A stretch of DNA of 64,000 nucleotides, from NCBI GenBank assembly GCA_016214905.1, contig JACRMQ010000001.1:108347-172346 (forward strand), given 5' to 3'. Origin of the DNA: Ignavibacteriales bacterium (GTDB lineage: Bacteria > Bacteroidota > Ignavibacteria > UBA10030 > SZUA-254). This document shows, piece by piece, positions 50,601 through 58,434 of this stretch. Position numbers and translations under genes: made by a program. Each line of letters opens with the position of its first letter. The stretch's first letter is position 1. The notes below the pieces were generated by a model that was not told the DNA's origin, did not search any database, and saw only the letters and a list, made by a program, of their open reading frames with translations.

Positions 50601-52900
50601 ATATATCCGGCTGTCCGGTTGCCATGAGTATGTTCTCAAACCCGACATTTACGAACATCTCTGCTTTGAATATCGGATATATGGCTCTTGGCATTGTTCC
50701 GGAAAATTATTCTGTTGACGATACTATCCCGGTAAGAAATTTTGCAGGGTACGATAACATTACATACTACTTGTACACCACGTGCACAGTCAATTCAGGA
50801 ACTGTGCTGACAATTCCGGAAGGTCTTGTTTTCAAGAATGGAGACTTCACCATCAATGGCGCGCTTGTAGTGAACGGTACAAACTCTAATCCTGTAATCT
50901 TCACAGATGATGCGGACGATACATTCGGAAATCCGGCAGATTCGAAAGGAGACGGTTCATTAACGAAGCCAACAATTCAAGGCAGCCAGAGAATTTATTT
51001 CTCGGATATCAGTAACGATAGCATCAGCATCGTGAATCATGCGATAATCCGCTACCGTGAAGGCGGTATTACAACGTTGAGCAGTTCGCCTAAAATTACC
51101 AATACAGCGTTCGATAAGAATAATTGGGGCGTCTACCTTCAGGGTGTTTCCGATCCTATAATCGATACGTGCGTTTTCAGTAACCTCACATACGCTCCGC
51201 TCCGCACATCACTTGTATCGTATCCACGTTCAACCGCGAACAATATAATATCCGGTTCAACGTATAAAGCAATCGGTGTTCTTGATAACGAAACACTCGT
51301 TCAAGATGTAACATTGGTTAAGCGAGATTTCGCAGGCATTACAAATATTCCTTACCTTTTCGGAAATTACAATATTGGAACCGGAGCGGTTCTTACCTTT
51401 TCTCCCGGTTTAGTTATTAAGTTCTTTTCATGGACAGGTATGACCGTCAGAAAAGGGCTGATTGCAGAAGGCGGTTCAACTCCGGATAGTGCTATCGTAT
51501 TTACAGATTACCGCGATGATTTTTATGGCGGTGATACCAACGCAGATACAACAGCAACTTCACCTTACAGCAGCTATAATGGCTGGTTTGGAATTACATA
51601 TCAGGATGAATCACTCGACCCGCTTTGCCGTTTAAAAAATTGCATATTCAGATATGCCGGTTTATCGTACAGTACAGCTGCGGTAACAGCGAATAATGCA
51701 AGTCCGACGATTATGTACTCCTCCTTCTCGAAGAACTATGATGCGATAAAAGCAACGGGTTCTGCAAAACCGGTGATCAATTACTGCGATATATTCCAGA
51801 ATTCAAATTACGGTGTCAATAACGTTAATAAAACATTCAATATCGATGCCCGCTATAATTGGTGGGGAAATAATTCGGGACCGACACACAAAGATAATCC
51901 AACAGGAACAGGTGATGCTGTTACCGATAGCGTTCGGTATTTGCCTTACAGAGAAATTGGTGCGCAACAACCTATAGCAGGTGATGTGAGTCTTAACGGA
52001 TTTGTACAGGCGTATGATGCTACGGTAATTTTGCAATATGTAGTCGATCCCTTTACATATCCGCTCAACTCAATCCAGCAAAAGATTGCCGATGTAAGCG
52101 CAGCCGGAGGAATAACTTCATTCGATGCGTCGCTTATTCTCCAGTATGTTGTCGGTAACATTTTAAACTTCCCGAGCGAACTGGGAAAAAATATTCCCTC
52201 TACACTGCCGCGAGTTAGCGCTTCAACGGTTGAACTCGGGAATCCGGTTACAACCACAGTTTCCTCCGTTACCGTACCGATAAGAGTCAGTGGTTTGCAT
52301 AATTTAGCATCGGTTGATATTGGATTGAAATACGATTCAAAAATCCTGATACCAAAAGAAATAAAACTCGCATCCGGTGTTTCTACTATGCTGATGCAGA
52401 ATAAATCAGATAACGGTTCACTGATTATAGCGATAGCGGGCGATAAGGTTACCGATATTGACGGCGAACTTCTGTTTGTTACATTCGATATTGCCCGTGA
52501 GGTGCGCGGGTCGGTGAAATCTCAAATCACATTCACCAAACTGCTCATCAACGAAGTCGATTTCAGTTCATCCGCGGTTAACCGTGATATTACGATCAAT
52601 GGTAAGCCGACTGAATTCGCGTTAGATCAGAATTATCCGAATCCGTTCAATCCAACAACCACAATCCGATATCAAATACCGGAAGATGGTTCACATATCA
52701 CACTTCGGGTTTACAACTCGATCGGCGAATTAGTAACCACACTCGTTGATGAATCTAAATCTGCGGGCGAATATCAGATCGATTGGAATGGAACAAACAA
52801 CCTAGGCGTTCCGGTTGCGAATGGAATGTATATCTACCGAATATCAGCCACCGGAAATAAAAACTTCACGAGCGTAAAGAAAATGCTCCTCATGAAATAA
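47651..52900 (+). CDS. Large T9SS-exported beta-helix protein with dockerin and cohesin-like modules
   Basis: This 1749-aa protein starts with a signal peptide (VLTILFVLLSVSSLYSQ). Residues about 30-1400 are six or more repeats of about 230 aa, each with GNWxxIxF, SCLIDSCxIKYGG-like coils and DDNFGNPGDTNGDG (Asp-rich, probably calcium-binding turns). This is consistent with a long right-handed beta-helix. From about 1440 there are two dockerin-like loops (DVSLNGFVQAYD; DVSAAGGITSFD), then a cohesin-like domain (VTVPIRVSGLHNLASVDIGL) and the T9SS sorting domain (LDQNYPNPFNPTTTIRYQIP). It is probably a surface fibre or adhesin. Confidence 0.75.
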   Translation: MKNVLTILFVLLSVSSLYSQTFVSGTITDTIWTRTASPYIVTSNATIPQNKTLAIDSGVTVRFQSNQGLYVNGTLNARHVLFTSGKDTVGGTPAKGDWNYIQVGNSSSGIAKFDTCKIRYGGTSYFPSANPNLYVYWGSATINGTDIMSSKNYGLLLNTSGAATITNSNIASCDWPIVYNGAGSLIFNNGNILTGNTHNGISLSYSGNSNSLVLDTVNIPYVLGSYMVYAGGSMHIASGNMLKFTSGGRLDVVGSLNAVASSGNNIQFSSYLDDNLGGDTNADGTATAPASRNWDGVVFEDASIDGSCLMTRCKITFAGSGNIGGITMYNASPTIDSCDMANNYYGAMMQYVSNPNFINNTIGSSVMVPIAMSFSANPNFVNNTFSFSDNAYDAIGLLGGTLPANAVLPIRSVTSIPNVTYLLLEAVTVPVGNSLTINKGIVIKGYSNYHRIIVQGKLTANATPDSMIVITSAKDDNFGNPGDSNKDGTQTTPTKGDWGGIVFEQGSDTTSILNYCRFQYASLPGSYYNTRYISGGTVTTVGTHPTISNCVLKDTYYGIYAFQSSRPKIINDTIINTTYTPIALSVSADPVFSGVHFINTTWTALGIVGENLGFDGTIRKRNVAGYDNITYVLLEDLTVNSGTNMTIDPGVIIKVNGSGIYVNGGFRAKGTTAGGQIVFTSLKDDNFGNPGDTNGDGAGTSPTWGNWQTIQFLATSDDGFCLIDSCLIKYGGSQYAGVTFTNAGGTLSHTILSDIYNYGIQCDGGATPTIDGVDIINCRLDPIAMSLTSDPTFLNITFAANGSKGIRILEGTLSSNATLNTRDVAGINNIAYIVGNLTIAPNAVLTIAPEVVIKFVNNGYSGIAVQGALIADGTAVQKIIFTSLPDDADGGDTNNDGNATQPARGNWNVIDFVSSSADSLNSFKNCEFRYGGNGVYAYNYTYGVIRVTNSKVVVDSSVIQQSNTTAIGVFGSANPTFSNLQINNISGCPVAMSMFSNPTFTNISALNIGYMALGIVPENYSVDDTIPVRNFAGYDNITYYLYTTCTVNSGTVLTIPEGLVFKNGDFTINGALVVNGTNSNPVIFTDDADDTFGNPADSKGDGSLTKPTIQGSQRIYFSDISNDSISIVNHAIIRYREGGITTLSSSPKITNTAFDKNNWGVYLQGVSDPIIDTCVFSNLTYAPLRTSLVSYPRSTANNIISGSTYKAIGVLDNETLVQDVTLVKRDFAGITNIPYLFGNYNIGTGAVLTFSPGLVIKFFSWTGMTVRKGLIAEGGSTPDSAIVFTDYRDDFYGGDTNADTTATSPYSSYNGWFGITYQDESLDPLCRLKNCIFRYAGLSYSTAAVTANNASPTIMYSSFSKNYDAIKATGSAKPVINYCDIFQNSNYGVNNVNKTFNIDARYNWWGNNSGPTHKDNPTGTGDAVTDSVRYLPYREIGAQQPIAGDVSLNGFVQAYDATVILQYVVDPFTYPLNSIQQKIADVSAAGGITSFDASLILQYVVGNILNFPSELGKNIPSTLPRVSASTVELGNPVTTTVSSVTVPIRVSGLHNLASVDIGLKYDSKILIPKEIKLASGVSTMLMQNKSDNGSLIIAIAGDKVTDIDGELLFVTFDIAREVRGSVKSQITFTKLLINEVDFSSSAVNRDITINGKPTEFALDQNYPNPFNPTTTIRYQIPEDGSHITLRVYNSIGELVTTLVDESKSAGEYQIDWNGTNNLGVPVANGMYIYRISATGNKNFTSVKKMLLMK

Positions 52901-52927
52901 TTCAAATTAAATAAGGAGCAAACAAAA

Positions 52928-54928
52928 ATGAAAAAAATCATATTCATCATATTGCTCGGAACTCTACTGGTCCTGCCTTTAATGGCGGGACCAATAAGGG
53001 TTTCGTTCCGCGATTCAACAATCACGCGCGGCAACACTGTTTACATTCCGGTTAGAATCGACAGCAGTGTTACCGGTTTGAATGTAAAATCGTTTGAGCT
53101 TGATATAAATTACAGTGCAGGTGCAATGGTGATCGATTCGGTTATCACAATCGGATCGATGACCGAGGGGTGGGGCGCTCCCGCGTTTCATCTTTCACTC
53201 GGAAAAATAACAATTGCAGGCGCCGGAACCGCACCACTTGAGGGGACGGGAATATTACTATACCTCAAAGCATCGTTCCCGCTTACCTCGACCTGGTCAT
53301 CGGGTTCTCTTCAATTTGTTAGAGCATATTTCAATGAAGGGTCTCCTGCCACAATCGTGAGAAACGGAACCATCTATATTCTCAACTTACCGATCATAAC
53401 TGTTTCCCCAAATACAGCGCTGCTGACAGTTGGTGAAACTGCGCAATTCAGCGCGAGCGGTGGTAAGATTCCTTATAGCTGGTACACAACCGATCCGTTT
53501 GTTGCAACTATCAACCCGAGCGGTTTATTGACCTCACAACACGGCGGCTTTTGCCAGGTTGTTGCGGTTGATAGTAACGGAATCACAGATACAACAGGGT
53601 TGGTTGAAGTAAGGTCGTTCAAGTTGACAATTCGCGACACATCGTACCTGCAAGGACAAACAATCAACATTCCGATTTATATCAGCGATTTGAGTTTGGT
53701 TGATATTAAGTCAGGTATATTTTCTGTTACATATAACACGAACATCCTGACTGCGCTTGATGTTATCACAAGTGGATCGTTGCTATCGTTATTTCCCTCC
53801 CCCGTTATTCATTTCGACGCGGGGAAAATAACAATGGCATTCGCAAGCGATACTTCACGATTGAACGGCTCGGGGACATCAATACTCGCATTCATCCGTT
53901 TTAAAATAACAGAAGTGAACACGTACGGATCATCGCTTCAGCTATCCAACATCATGTTCAACGAAAGCATAACGGGTAATATTAGAAACGGAACATTCAC
54001 TCCCCTACTCCGCGCTAATCTAACAGTTACTCCATCTACAGCAATACTTGTTGCCGGAGATTCTTTGCAGTTCAATGTTTCGGGCGGAGCTACACCTCCT
54101 GTGGTTTGGTCTGTAACCGATTCTACACTTGCAACAATCTCATCAACCGGAAAACTGAAAGCATTGAAGAGCGGAATCGTTCATGTTTTGGTTATAGATT
54201 CAGTTGGTGCAACAGGTACAAGCGGAAATATTACGCTGTACGATATGCGAATCCGTTTACTCAACGTTACCGGTGCGGCAGGAGATTCGGTTGAAGTGGC
54301 TGTGGAAATTGGTTCGTATCCTGCGGGTGTTTTTTCAACACAGCTTACACTCACTCATAACGCGAGCTACTTAACACCTTTGCAGGTTATTACGGCAGGG
54401 ACATTATTCGAAGGTCGAATGGTTGCGATGGCAACACCCACAGCGGGAAGTGTGAATATCACTGCTGCCGGAGCTACACCTGTAACCGGACCGGGAGTTT
54501 TGTTGAAGATACGATACAAAATATCTTCATCAGCTCCTCTCGGCTCTTATCCTGTTAACTTTACGTCACAACTGCTGAACGAAGGAAAACCATTAGCACT
54601 TCCATCTAACGGACAGATAACAGTCGGCACAACGGCAGTCGATGATCAAGAGCCTACACAACCGATGAAATATTCTTTAGAGCAGAACTATCCGAACCCG
54701 TTCAACCCTGTTACAAATTGTCAATTTACAATTGGCAATTCTCAATTGACAATTCTAAAGATATATGATGCATTGGGAAGAGAAGTTGAAACCTTGGTGA
54801 ATGAGGTGTTGAGTCCGGGTACTTATAATGTGAAATGGGATGCGAGTAATATACCAAGCGGAGTTTATTACTATAGCATTCATGCCGGTAAATATAGTGA
54901 AACGAAGAAATTAATTTTGATGAAGTAA
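52928..54928 (+). CDS. T9SS-exported protein with cohesin and Big2-type domains
   Basis: In the 666-aa protein three cohesin-like units alternate with two Ig-like (Big2) units. The cohesin units are seen as GNTVYIPVRIDSSVTGLNVK, GKITIAGAGTAPLEGTG, then GQTINIPIYISDLSLVDIKS, then GDSVEVAVEIGSYPAGVFST. The Ig units are VSPNTALLTVGETAQFSASG and VTPSTAILVAGDSLQFNVSG. The T9SS sorting domain (LEQNYPNPFNPVTNCQFTIG) is last. It follows the dockerin-bearing 47651 gene by only 27 bp, so the two are likely cotranscribed and may bind each other. Confidence 0.75.
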   Translation: MKKIIFIILLGTLLVLPLMAGPIRVSFRDSTITRGNTVYIPVRIDSSVTGLNVKSFELDINYSAGAMVIDSVITIGSMTEGWGAPAFHLSLGKITIAGAGTAPLEGTGILLYLKASFPLTSTWSSGSLQFVRAYFNEGSPATIVRNGTIYILNLPIITVSPNTALLTVGETAQFSASGGKIPYSWYTTDPFVATINPSGLLTSQHGGFCQVVAVDSNGITDTTGLVEVRSFKLTIRDTSYLQGQTINIPIYISDLSLVDIKSGIFSVTYNTNILTALDVITSGSLLSLFPSPVIHFDAGKITMAFASDTSRLNGSGTSILAFIRFKITEVNTYGSSLQLSNIMFNESITGNIRNGTFTPLLRANLTVTPSTAILVAGDSLQFNVSGGATPPVVWSVTDSTLATISSTGKLKALKSGIVHVLVIDSVGATGTSGNITLYDMRIRLLNVTGAAGDSVEVAVEIGSYPAGVFSTQLTLTHNASYLTPLQVITAGTLFEGRMVAMATPTAGSVNITAAGATPVTGPGVLLKIRYKISSSAPLGSYPVNFTSQLLNEGKPLALPSNGQITVGTTAVDDQEPTQPMKYSLEQNYPNPFNPVTNCQFTIGNSQLTILKIYDALGREVETLVNEVLSPGTYNVKWDASNIPSGVYYYSIHAGKYSETKKLILMK

Positions 54929-54979
54929 AATAAATCTCTATACCATGTAGAGGGACTGACTAATAAGTAAATTTAGTGT

Positions 54980-55066
54980 TGTCATTCCCGAATGCTTCTA
55001 TCGGGAATCTAGGAATCTGAATAAATCTGGGGACTGGACTCCCGCTTAAAACATGCGGGAGTGACA
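54980..55066. repeat. 87-bp palindromic MITE-like repeat
   Basis: The ends TGTCATTCCCG (54980-54990) and CGGGAGTGACA (55056-55066) are near-perfect inverted repeats. The inside also folds (CCCGAATGC with ATCGGGAAT; CCCGC with GCGGG). Elements with GTCATTCCCG ends are scattered in many bacterial genomes. No coding capacity. Confidence 0.6.
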
Positions 55067-55096
55067 GTAAAGTACTTTTTGGTCAACCCCTAAACA

Positions 55097-55134
55097 AAAC
55101 GGCTCGCGCAAAAACGTGAGCCGTTTTTTGTTTT
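55097..55134 (+). terminator. Intrinsic terminator after the secreted-protein island
   Basis: A 10-bp stem (ACGGCTCGCG, 55099-55108, pairing with CGTGAGCCGT, 55115-55124, one mismatch) is followed by TTTTTG and more T. It lies about 170 bp after the last T9SS gene. The A-run on the other side could make it bidirectional. Confidence 0.8.
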
Positions 55135-55149
55135 ATGAAGCTAAACCCG

Positions 55150-55640
55150 ACGTAGCCGCGGACATTTATTGGGTGTCTAAAGGTAAATGTCCGCGCTATT
55201 TGGCATTATACGCAATCATCTCGGGTTAAAGCCGGGAGGAGATTGCGGCTACACGATGTTACTTTCTCTTTGAAGAGTTCCGCTTTCTGAATCCCGCTTA
55301 TAAGCGGAATCCAAGAGCGGGAAAAGTAACTCCGCCGGAGGCGGATAAAAAAGAGAACTTTCCGCAATCATAAACGGTGGCAGATGAAAGCAGTCAACAT
55401 TCAAGGCGATTCCATTCCTTGTAAGTAGCAATATTATTATGGAATCGCAAAGCGGAGTTTGATAATTGCTGATTGACAGCAGTATGATTGCGGAGGCAAT
55501 TATAAAAATAAATATTGACCATTCCTTTCGTGGGGCTGACCAATAAGTAAGATTTAGGTGGTAGCCGCAATTTTCGGCAGATCACTTCGTGACTACTCCC
55601 GACCTGTACGCCGATAGTTTCGGTCGGGAGCAAAGCTCCC
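55150..55640. repeat. Cluster of short inverted and direct repeats, no gene
   Basis: The stretch contains an 11-bp perfect inverted repeat (GCGGACATTTA 55158-55168, TAAATGTCCGC 55184-55194) inside a wider one (GTAGCCGC and GCGGCTAC at 55152-55251). It also has CCCGCTTATAAGCGG near 55292 and a copy of the phrase CTGAC[TC]AATAAGTAA (55540) that also occurs at 54955. Frames on the minus strand here are short and have no family character. I read it as decayed repeat DNA. Confidence 0.55.
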
Positions 55641-55673
55641 TCCCAACAATAAAATATTAACTAATTGCGTAAG

Positions 55674-56160
55674 GAAATGGAAGAGGATTGTGAAGAAATG
55701 GCGGAGGGATGTGACGCAATGCCAATTAATGCCTGTGCAATGGAAGAAACTTTTGATGAAATGAAGCGATGAGGCGAAGAAATGAAGCAAAAGGGTGAAG
55801 CATTGACACAATAAAGCTAAGCAATGACACTTTAAAGTGAAGAAATGACAAAATAAACTTAAGCACTGACATTTTAAAGTGAAGCATTGACACAATAAAG
55901 CTGAGCAATGATACTTTAAAGTGAAGCAATGACACAATAAACCTAAGCATTGATACTTTAAAGTGAAGCAATGACACAATAAACCTGAGCAATGATACTT
56001 TAAAGTGAAGCAATGACACAATAAACCTAAGCAATGACATTTTAAAGTGAAGCAATGACACAATAAAGTGAAGAAATGGATTTAGCGACTGACGCAATGG
56101 CATATTTTGACGAATAAATGGCAGATACCGATCAGGAAATGAGGAAAAGGTATTAAAATA
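55674..56160. repeat. 21-bp minisatellite (two alternating units), probably non-coding
   Basis: From 55800 to 56070 two units alternate, roughly GTGAAGCAATGACACAATAAA and CCTAAGCAATGATACTTTAAA, with few changes. The flanks to about 55674 and 56160 keep the 21-bp phase in more degenerate form. Read on the plus strand the left flank codes for heptads of the type xEEMxxx (MEEDCEEMAEGCDAMP, start 55677) but a TGA at 55770 ends it. The core repeats carry stops at fixed heptad positions. The minus-strand frames (about 125-156 aa) are by-products of the repeat. It lies just upstream of the integrase. Confidence 0.75.
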
Positions 56161-56228
56161 TGGATATTTGGTTAATTACCAGAAATTGAGAGATTTAAAA
56201 TAACTGTATCCGAAGGTAAATATTTTGC

Positions 56229-56257
56229 TTGACTCTTTGTAGAATGTTTCCTAATTT
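56229..56257 (+). promoter_or_regulatory. Promoter of the integrase gene
   Basis: TTGACT (56229-56234), a 17-nt spacer and TAATTT (56252-56257) give a good sigma-70-type promoter about 118 bp before the integrase ATG. As the integrase and cassettes share the strand, transcription from here could also enter the cassette array. Confidence 0.5.
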
Positions 56258-56374
56258 AAACATCAGGAAGATACGGGTTGATATTGAGAGAGCTCACACG
56301 GTGTAGAATTTCATGTTGGGATAAGTTTGTACGTGTGGGTATGATGATAAGCTTGCGAATAAGAATTTTCAAAG

Positions 56375-57301
56375 ATGTTGGATGTAAAAGATATAAGAAG
56401 AGTTGCACCTGTTTCAAATTTTTATGAAACAGTTCGCCGCGAGATGCGGCTGCGGAACTACTCGTATAAAACGATAAAAGCATATATCAGTAATTTACGT
56501 TCTTTTATAAAATATTTTTCTCCAAAGCATCCTCGCGATATAACAGAAGAAGATATTAAAAAATATCTACTGCACTTGATAATGAATCAGAAACTTGCTG
56601 CAAGTACGGTGAACCAAGTATTCAATGCTTTGCGGTTTTTATATGTTGAATTGTACAAGAAATCGTTTGTTATTGGTGCTATACATAGACCGATGAGAGA
56701 GAAGAAATTACCCGATGTATTGAACGAGGATGAGGTTTTAAGAATATTTAAAGCAGTGCCTAATTTAAAACATCAAACAATGTTAATGTTAGCGTACGCA
56801 AGCGGTTTAAGAGTAAGTGAATTGGTTAGAATAAAAATAGAAGATATAGATGGCAGTCGCGGACTTATACATATTCGTAACGCGAAGGGTAAGAAAGATC
56901 GGTTCACAGTGTTTCCCGAATCGCTTCGCGTACAGTTGATTGAGTATTGGAAAAAGTATAAGCTTGGAACAAGCGGTTGGCTATTCCCCGGAGAAACAAC
57001 AGATAAACATTTGGCAGCGCGCAGTATTCAAGCAGTTTTAGCAAGAGCAATACATACAAGTGGCATTACTAAACAAGTTTCGATGCACACACTGCGGCAC
57101 TCGTTTGCCACACATTTATTAGATCACGGAACCGATTTAAGGTATATTCAGGAATTGTTAGGGCACCAAAGCGTTAAGACAACAGAGATATACACACATG
57201 TTAGCCCAAAAGGACTTGGGCGAATACGAAGTCCGCTTGATTTCCTGAAAACAAAAGACGAACATAAAATACAACATGGAACACAAAAACTGCTTAAATA
57301 A
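56375..57301 (+). CDS. Tyrosine recombinase, integron-integrase-like but without the IntI insertion
   Basis: The 308-aa enzyme has an N-terminal SAM-like core-binding domain (about 14-95) and a catalytic domain. The catalytic set is complete: Arg146 in ASGLRVSEL, Lys171, His238-x-x-Arg241 in HTLRHSFATHLL, His264 in LLGHQS and the nucleophile Tyr273 in EIYTHV. The C-terminus GRIRSPLDF matches the IntI signature (GVRSPLD). The stretch between PESLRVQLIEYWKKY and SMHTLRHSF is about 40 residues shorter than in IntI1. It therefore lacks the extra domain that class 1 integrases use to hold extrahelical bases of attC. It is closest to the XerD-like group with YTHVSxKxLGxIxSPLD ends. It lies directly before an attC-bearing cassette array, in the same direction, so it is the likely cassette recombinase. 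Confidence 0.85.
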   Translation: MLDVKDIRRVAPVSNFYETVRREMRLRNYSYKTIKAYISNLRSFIKYFSPKHPRDITEEDIKKYLLHLIMNQKLAASTVNQVFNALRFLYVELYKKSFVIGAIHRPMREKKLPDVLNEDEVLRIFKAVPNLKHQTMLMLAYASGLRVSELVRIKIEDIDGSRGLIHIRNAKGKKDRFTVFPESLRVQLIEYWKKYKLGTSGWLFPGETTDKHLAARSIQAVLARAIHTSGITKQVSMHTLRHSFATHLLDHGTDLRYIQELLGHQSVKTTEIYTHVSPKGLGRIRSPLDFLKTKDEHKIQHGTQKLLK

Positions 57302-57317
57302 GCGAAAATTAAAAACA

Positions 57318-57343
57318 GTAATGACGCAATATTGCGTCATTAC
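57318..57343. repeat. 26-bp perfect palindrome after the integrase
   Basis: Arm GTAATGACGCAAT (57318-57330) is followed with no loop by its exact complement to 57343. It begins 17 bp after the integrase stop. There is no T-run, so it is not a plain terminator. It could be a recombinase or regulator binding site. Confidence 0.7.
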
Positions 57344-57347
57344 AGAT

Positions 57348-57545
57348 GATGCGCAACATTCGCTCCGCACTTCGTGCTTCGCTCAAAGCGTTGCGCATCG
57401 TTGCGCGGGCTACGCCCTCGATGGGCGAAGAGCCGTTCGCTCCGCGAACGTCGCCCATCATCGGGAAAAACTCCAATGTAACTCCAATGTTCGTCCGAGT
57501 CTTCGACTCGTCCGCCCACTTCGTTTTTCCCGCGCAACGTTATGT
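57348..57545 (+). other. Candidate attI: nested inverted repeats ending in the first core site
   Basis: The array's first crossover-type core, G|TTATGTGC, is at 57539. Upstream are five further inverted repeats: GATGCGCAAC (57348-57357) with 57390-57399; GTTGCGCGGG (57400-57409) with 57529-57538; GATGGGCGA (57420-57428) with 57451-57459; CGTTCGC (57434-57440) with 57444-57450; and CGGGAAAAAC (57462-57471) with 57523-57532. Two direct copies of CTCCAATGT (57471, 57482) resemble the direct repeats of attI sites. The segment is far richer in G+C than its surroundings. No frame in it looks like a gene. Confidence 0.55.
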
Positions 57546-57675
57546 GCAAGCAACCCCACGGTATTAGTATGATTCATTATAATCTACTTTTCTGGTAATA
57601 TTTTATGATAGCACCCACATATCCGAAAACATATACTGAGTATAGAAATACAATTAATGATAGGAGAATATCCCA

Positions 57676-58266
57676 ATGACCGTAGATGAACTCCAACACT
57701 GGGCAAGTGTCCTCCGTTGGGTTGGTCTGAGCGTTACTGCTGTCGGTCTCTTGATTACATTCGGCAGTTACTATGTCGCCGACAAACTGCTTGTTGTTCA
57801 GCGGGCAGATAAACTCAAAGCGCAAGAGCGACTCAATGCAACGGAAGCCGAACTTAAACAAACCAAAATCAAAACCGCCGAGCTTGAACACCGTCTCGCT
57901 CCAAGAACACTCACAACTGAGCAACGTGAACGATTCATTAAATTTCTCAGTAAAACCACCAAGGGACCAGTTGCTCTCGAACACTCTGGTCAAGCCGCTG
58001 AAACCATCAAATTCACCGAAGAAATTAGATCGCTGCTTGTATCCGCAGGTTTCACAATTTCTGCCTACAATATGCCACTTGGTTATGTTTTCAAGGAAGC
58101 CCCCGATCCATGGTTTATTACTGTCATTGTCGGCTCGGGTCAACATCCCGCCTATGCCGATCAACTTCTTCTTGCTTTCAAAGATATTGGGATAAACGCT
58201 CTTGCTGGTGATGGAACAAATATCGCCAATCCGGGAGAAGTTAAGGTCTTTGTTGGGGCTAAGTAA
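57676..58266 (+). CDS. Cassette 1: membrane-anchored coiled-coil protein of unknown function
   Basis: The 196-aa protein has an N-terminal transmembrane segment (WVGLSVTAVGLLITFGSYYV), then a coiled coil (RADKLKAQERLNATEAELKQ to about residue 75). A C-terminal alpha/beta domain begins RTLTTEQRERFIKFL and ends GEVKVFVGAK. This three-part layout, with RxLTxEQ opening the domain and a terminal VGxK, is known from many uncharacterised proteins in proteobacterial accessory DNA. AGGAG at 57662 gives a normal ribosome-binding site. The function is not known. Confidence 0.7.
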   Translation: MTVDELQHWASVLRWVGLSVTAVGLLITFGSYYVADKLLVVQRADKLKAQERLNATEAELKQTKIKTAELEHRLAPRTLTTEQRERFIKFLSKTTKGPVALEHSGQAAETIKFTEEIRSLLVSAGFTISAYNMPLGYVFKEAPDPWFITVIVGSGQHPAYADQLLLAFKDIGINALAGDGTNIANPGEVKVFVGAK

Positions 58267-58294
58267 TGATGAAAATAAACTCGTGGGGTTGCCT

Positions 58295-58407
58295 GCACAT
58301 AACAGCAATAAAAACGTGAAATGAAAAATATTCCACTCACATTTTGGTCTAAGATATTTGTTTGTAGTTCGCTTCATACATTCGTTTTTATTGCATACGT
58401 TATACGC
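58295..58407 (+). repeat. attC site 1
   Basis: Inverse core GCACATAAC (58295-58303), left arm GCAATAAAAACG (58305-58316), right arm CGTTTTTATTGC (58383-58394), core G|TTATACGC (G at 58399). The arms are fully complementary. AGTTCGC lies at 58366, 33 nt before the core G. Confidence 0.85.
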
Positions 58408-58434
58408 AATTTTGGCTTCACAAATTGAGGAAGT

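Noticed and set aside
55800..56070. Possible CRISPR array
   Set aside because: The repeats are back to back with a 21-bp period and have no unique spacers or cas genes nearby.
55593..56103. Two overlapping minus-strand frames with Cys- or Leu-rich repeats (MCHCFTLKCHCLG and FIVSLLHFKVSLLR types)
   Set aside because: They are simple translations of the 21-bp minisatellite in two frames, lack good starts, and neither has globular sequence.
57340..57572. Short Arg/Ala/Ser-rich frames on both strands in the inverted-repeat cluster after the integrase
   Set aside because: They result from the high G+C content and palindromes; the same DNA is open on both strands, which is typical of repeats rather than genes.
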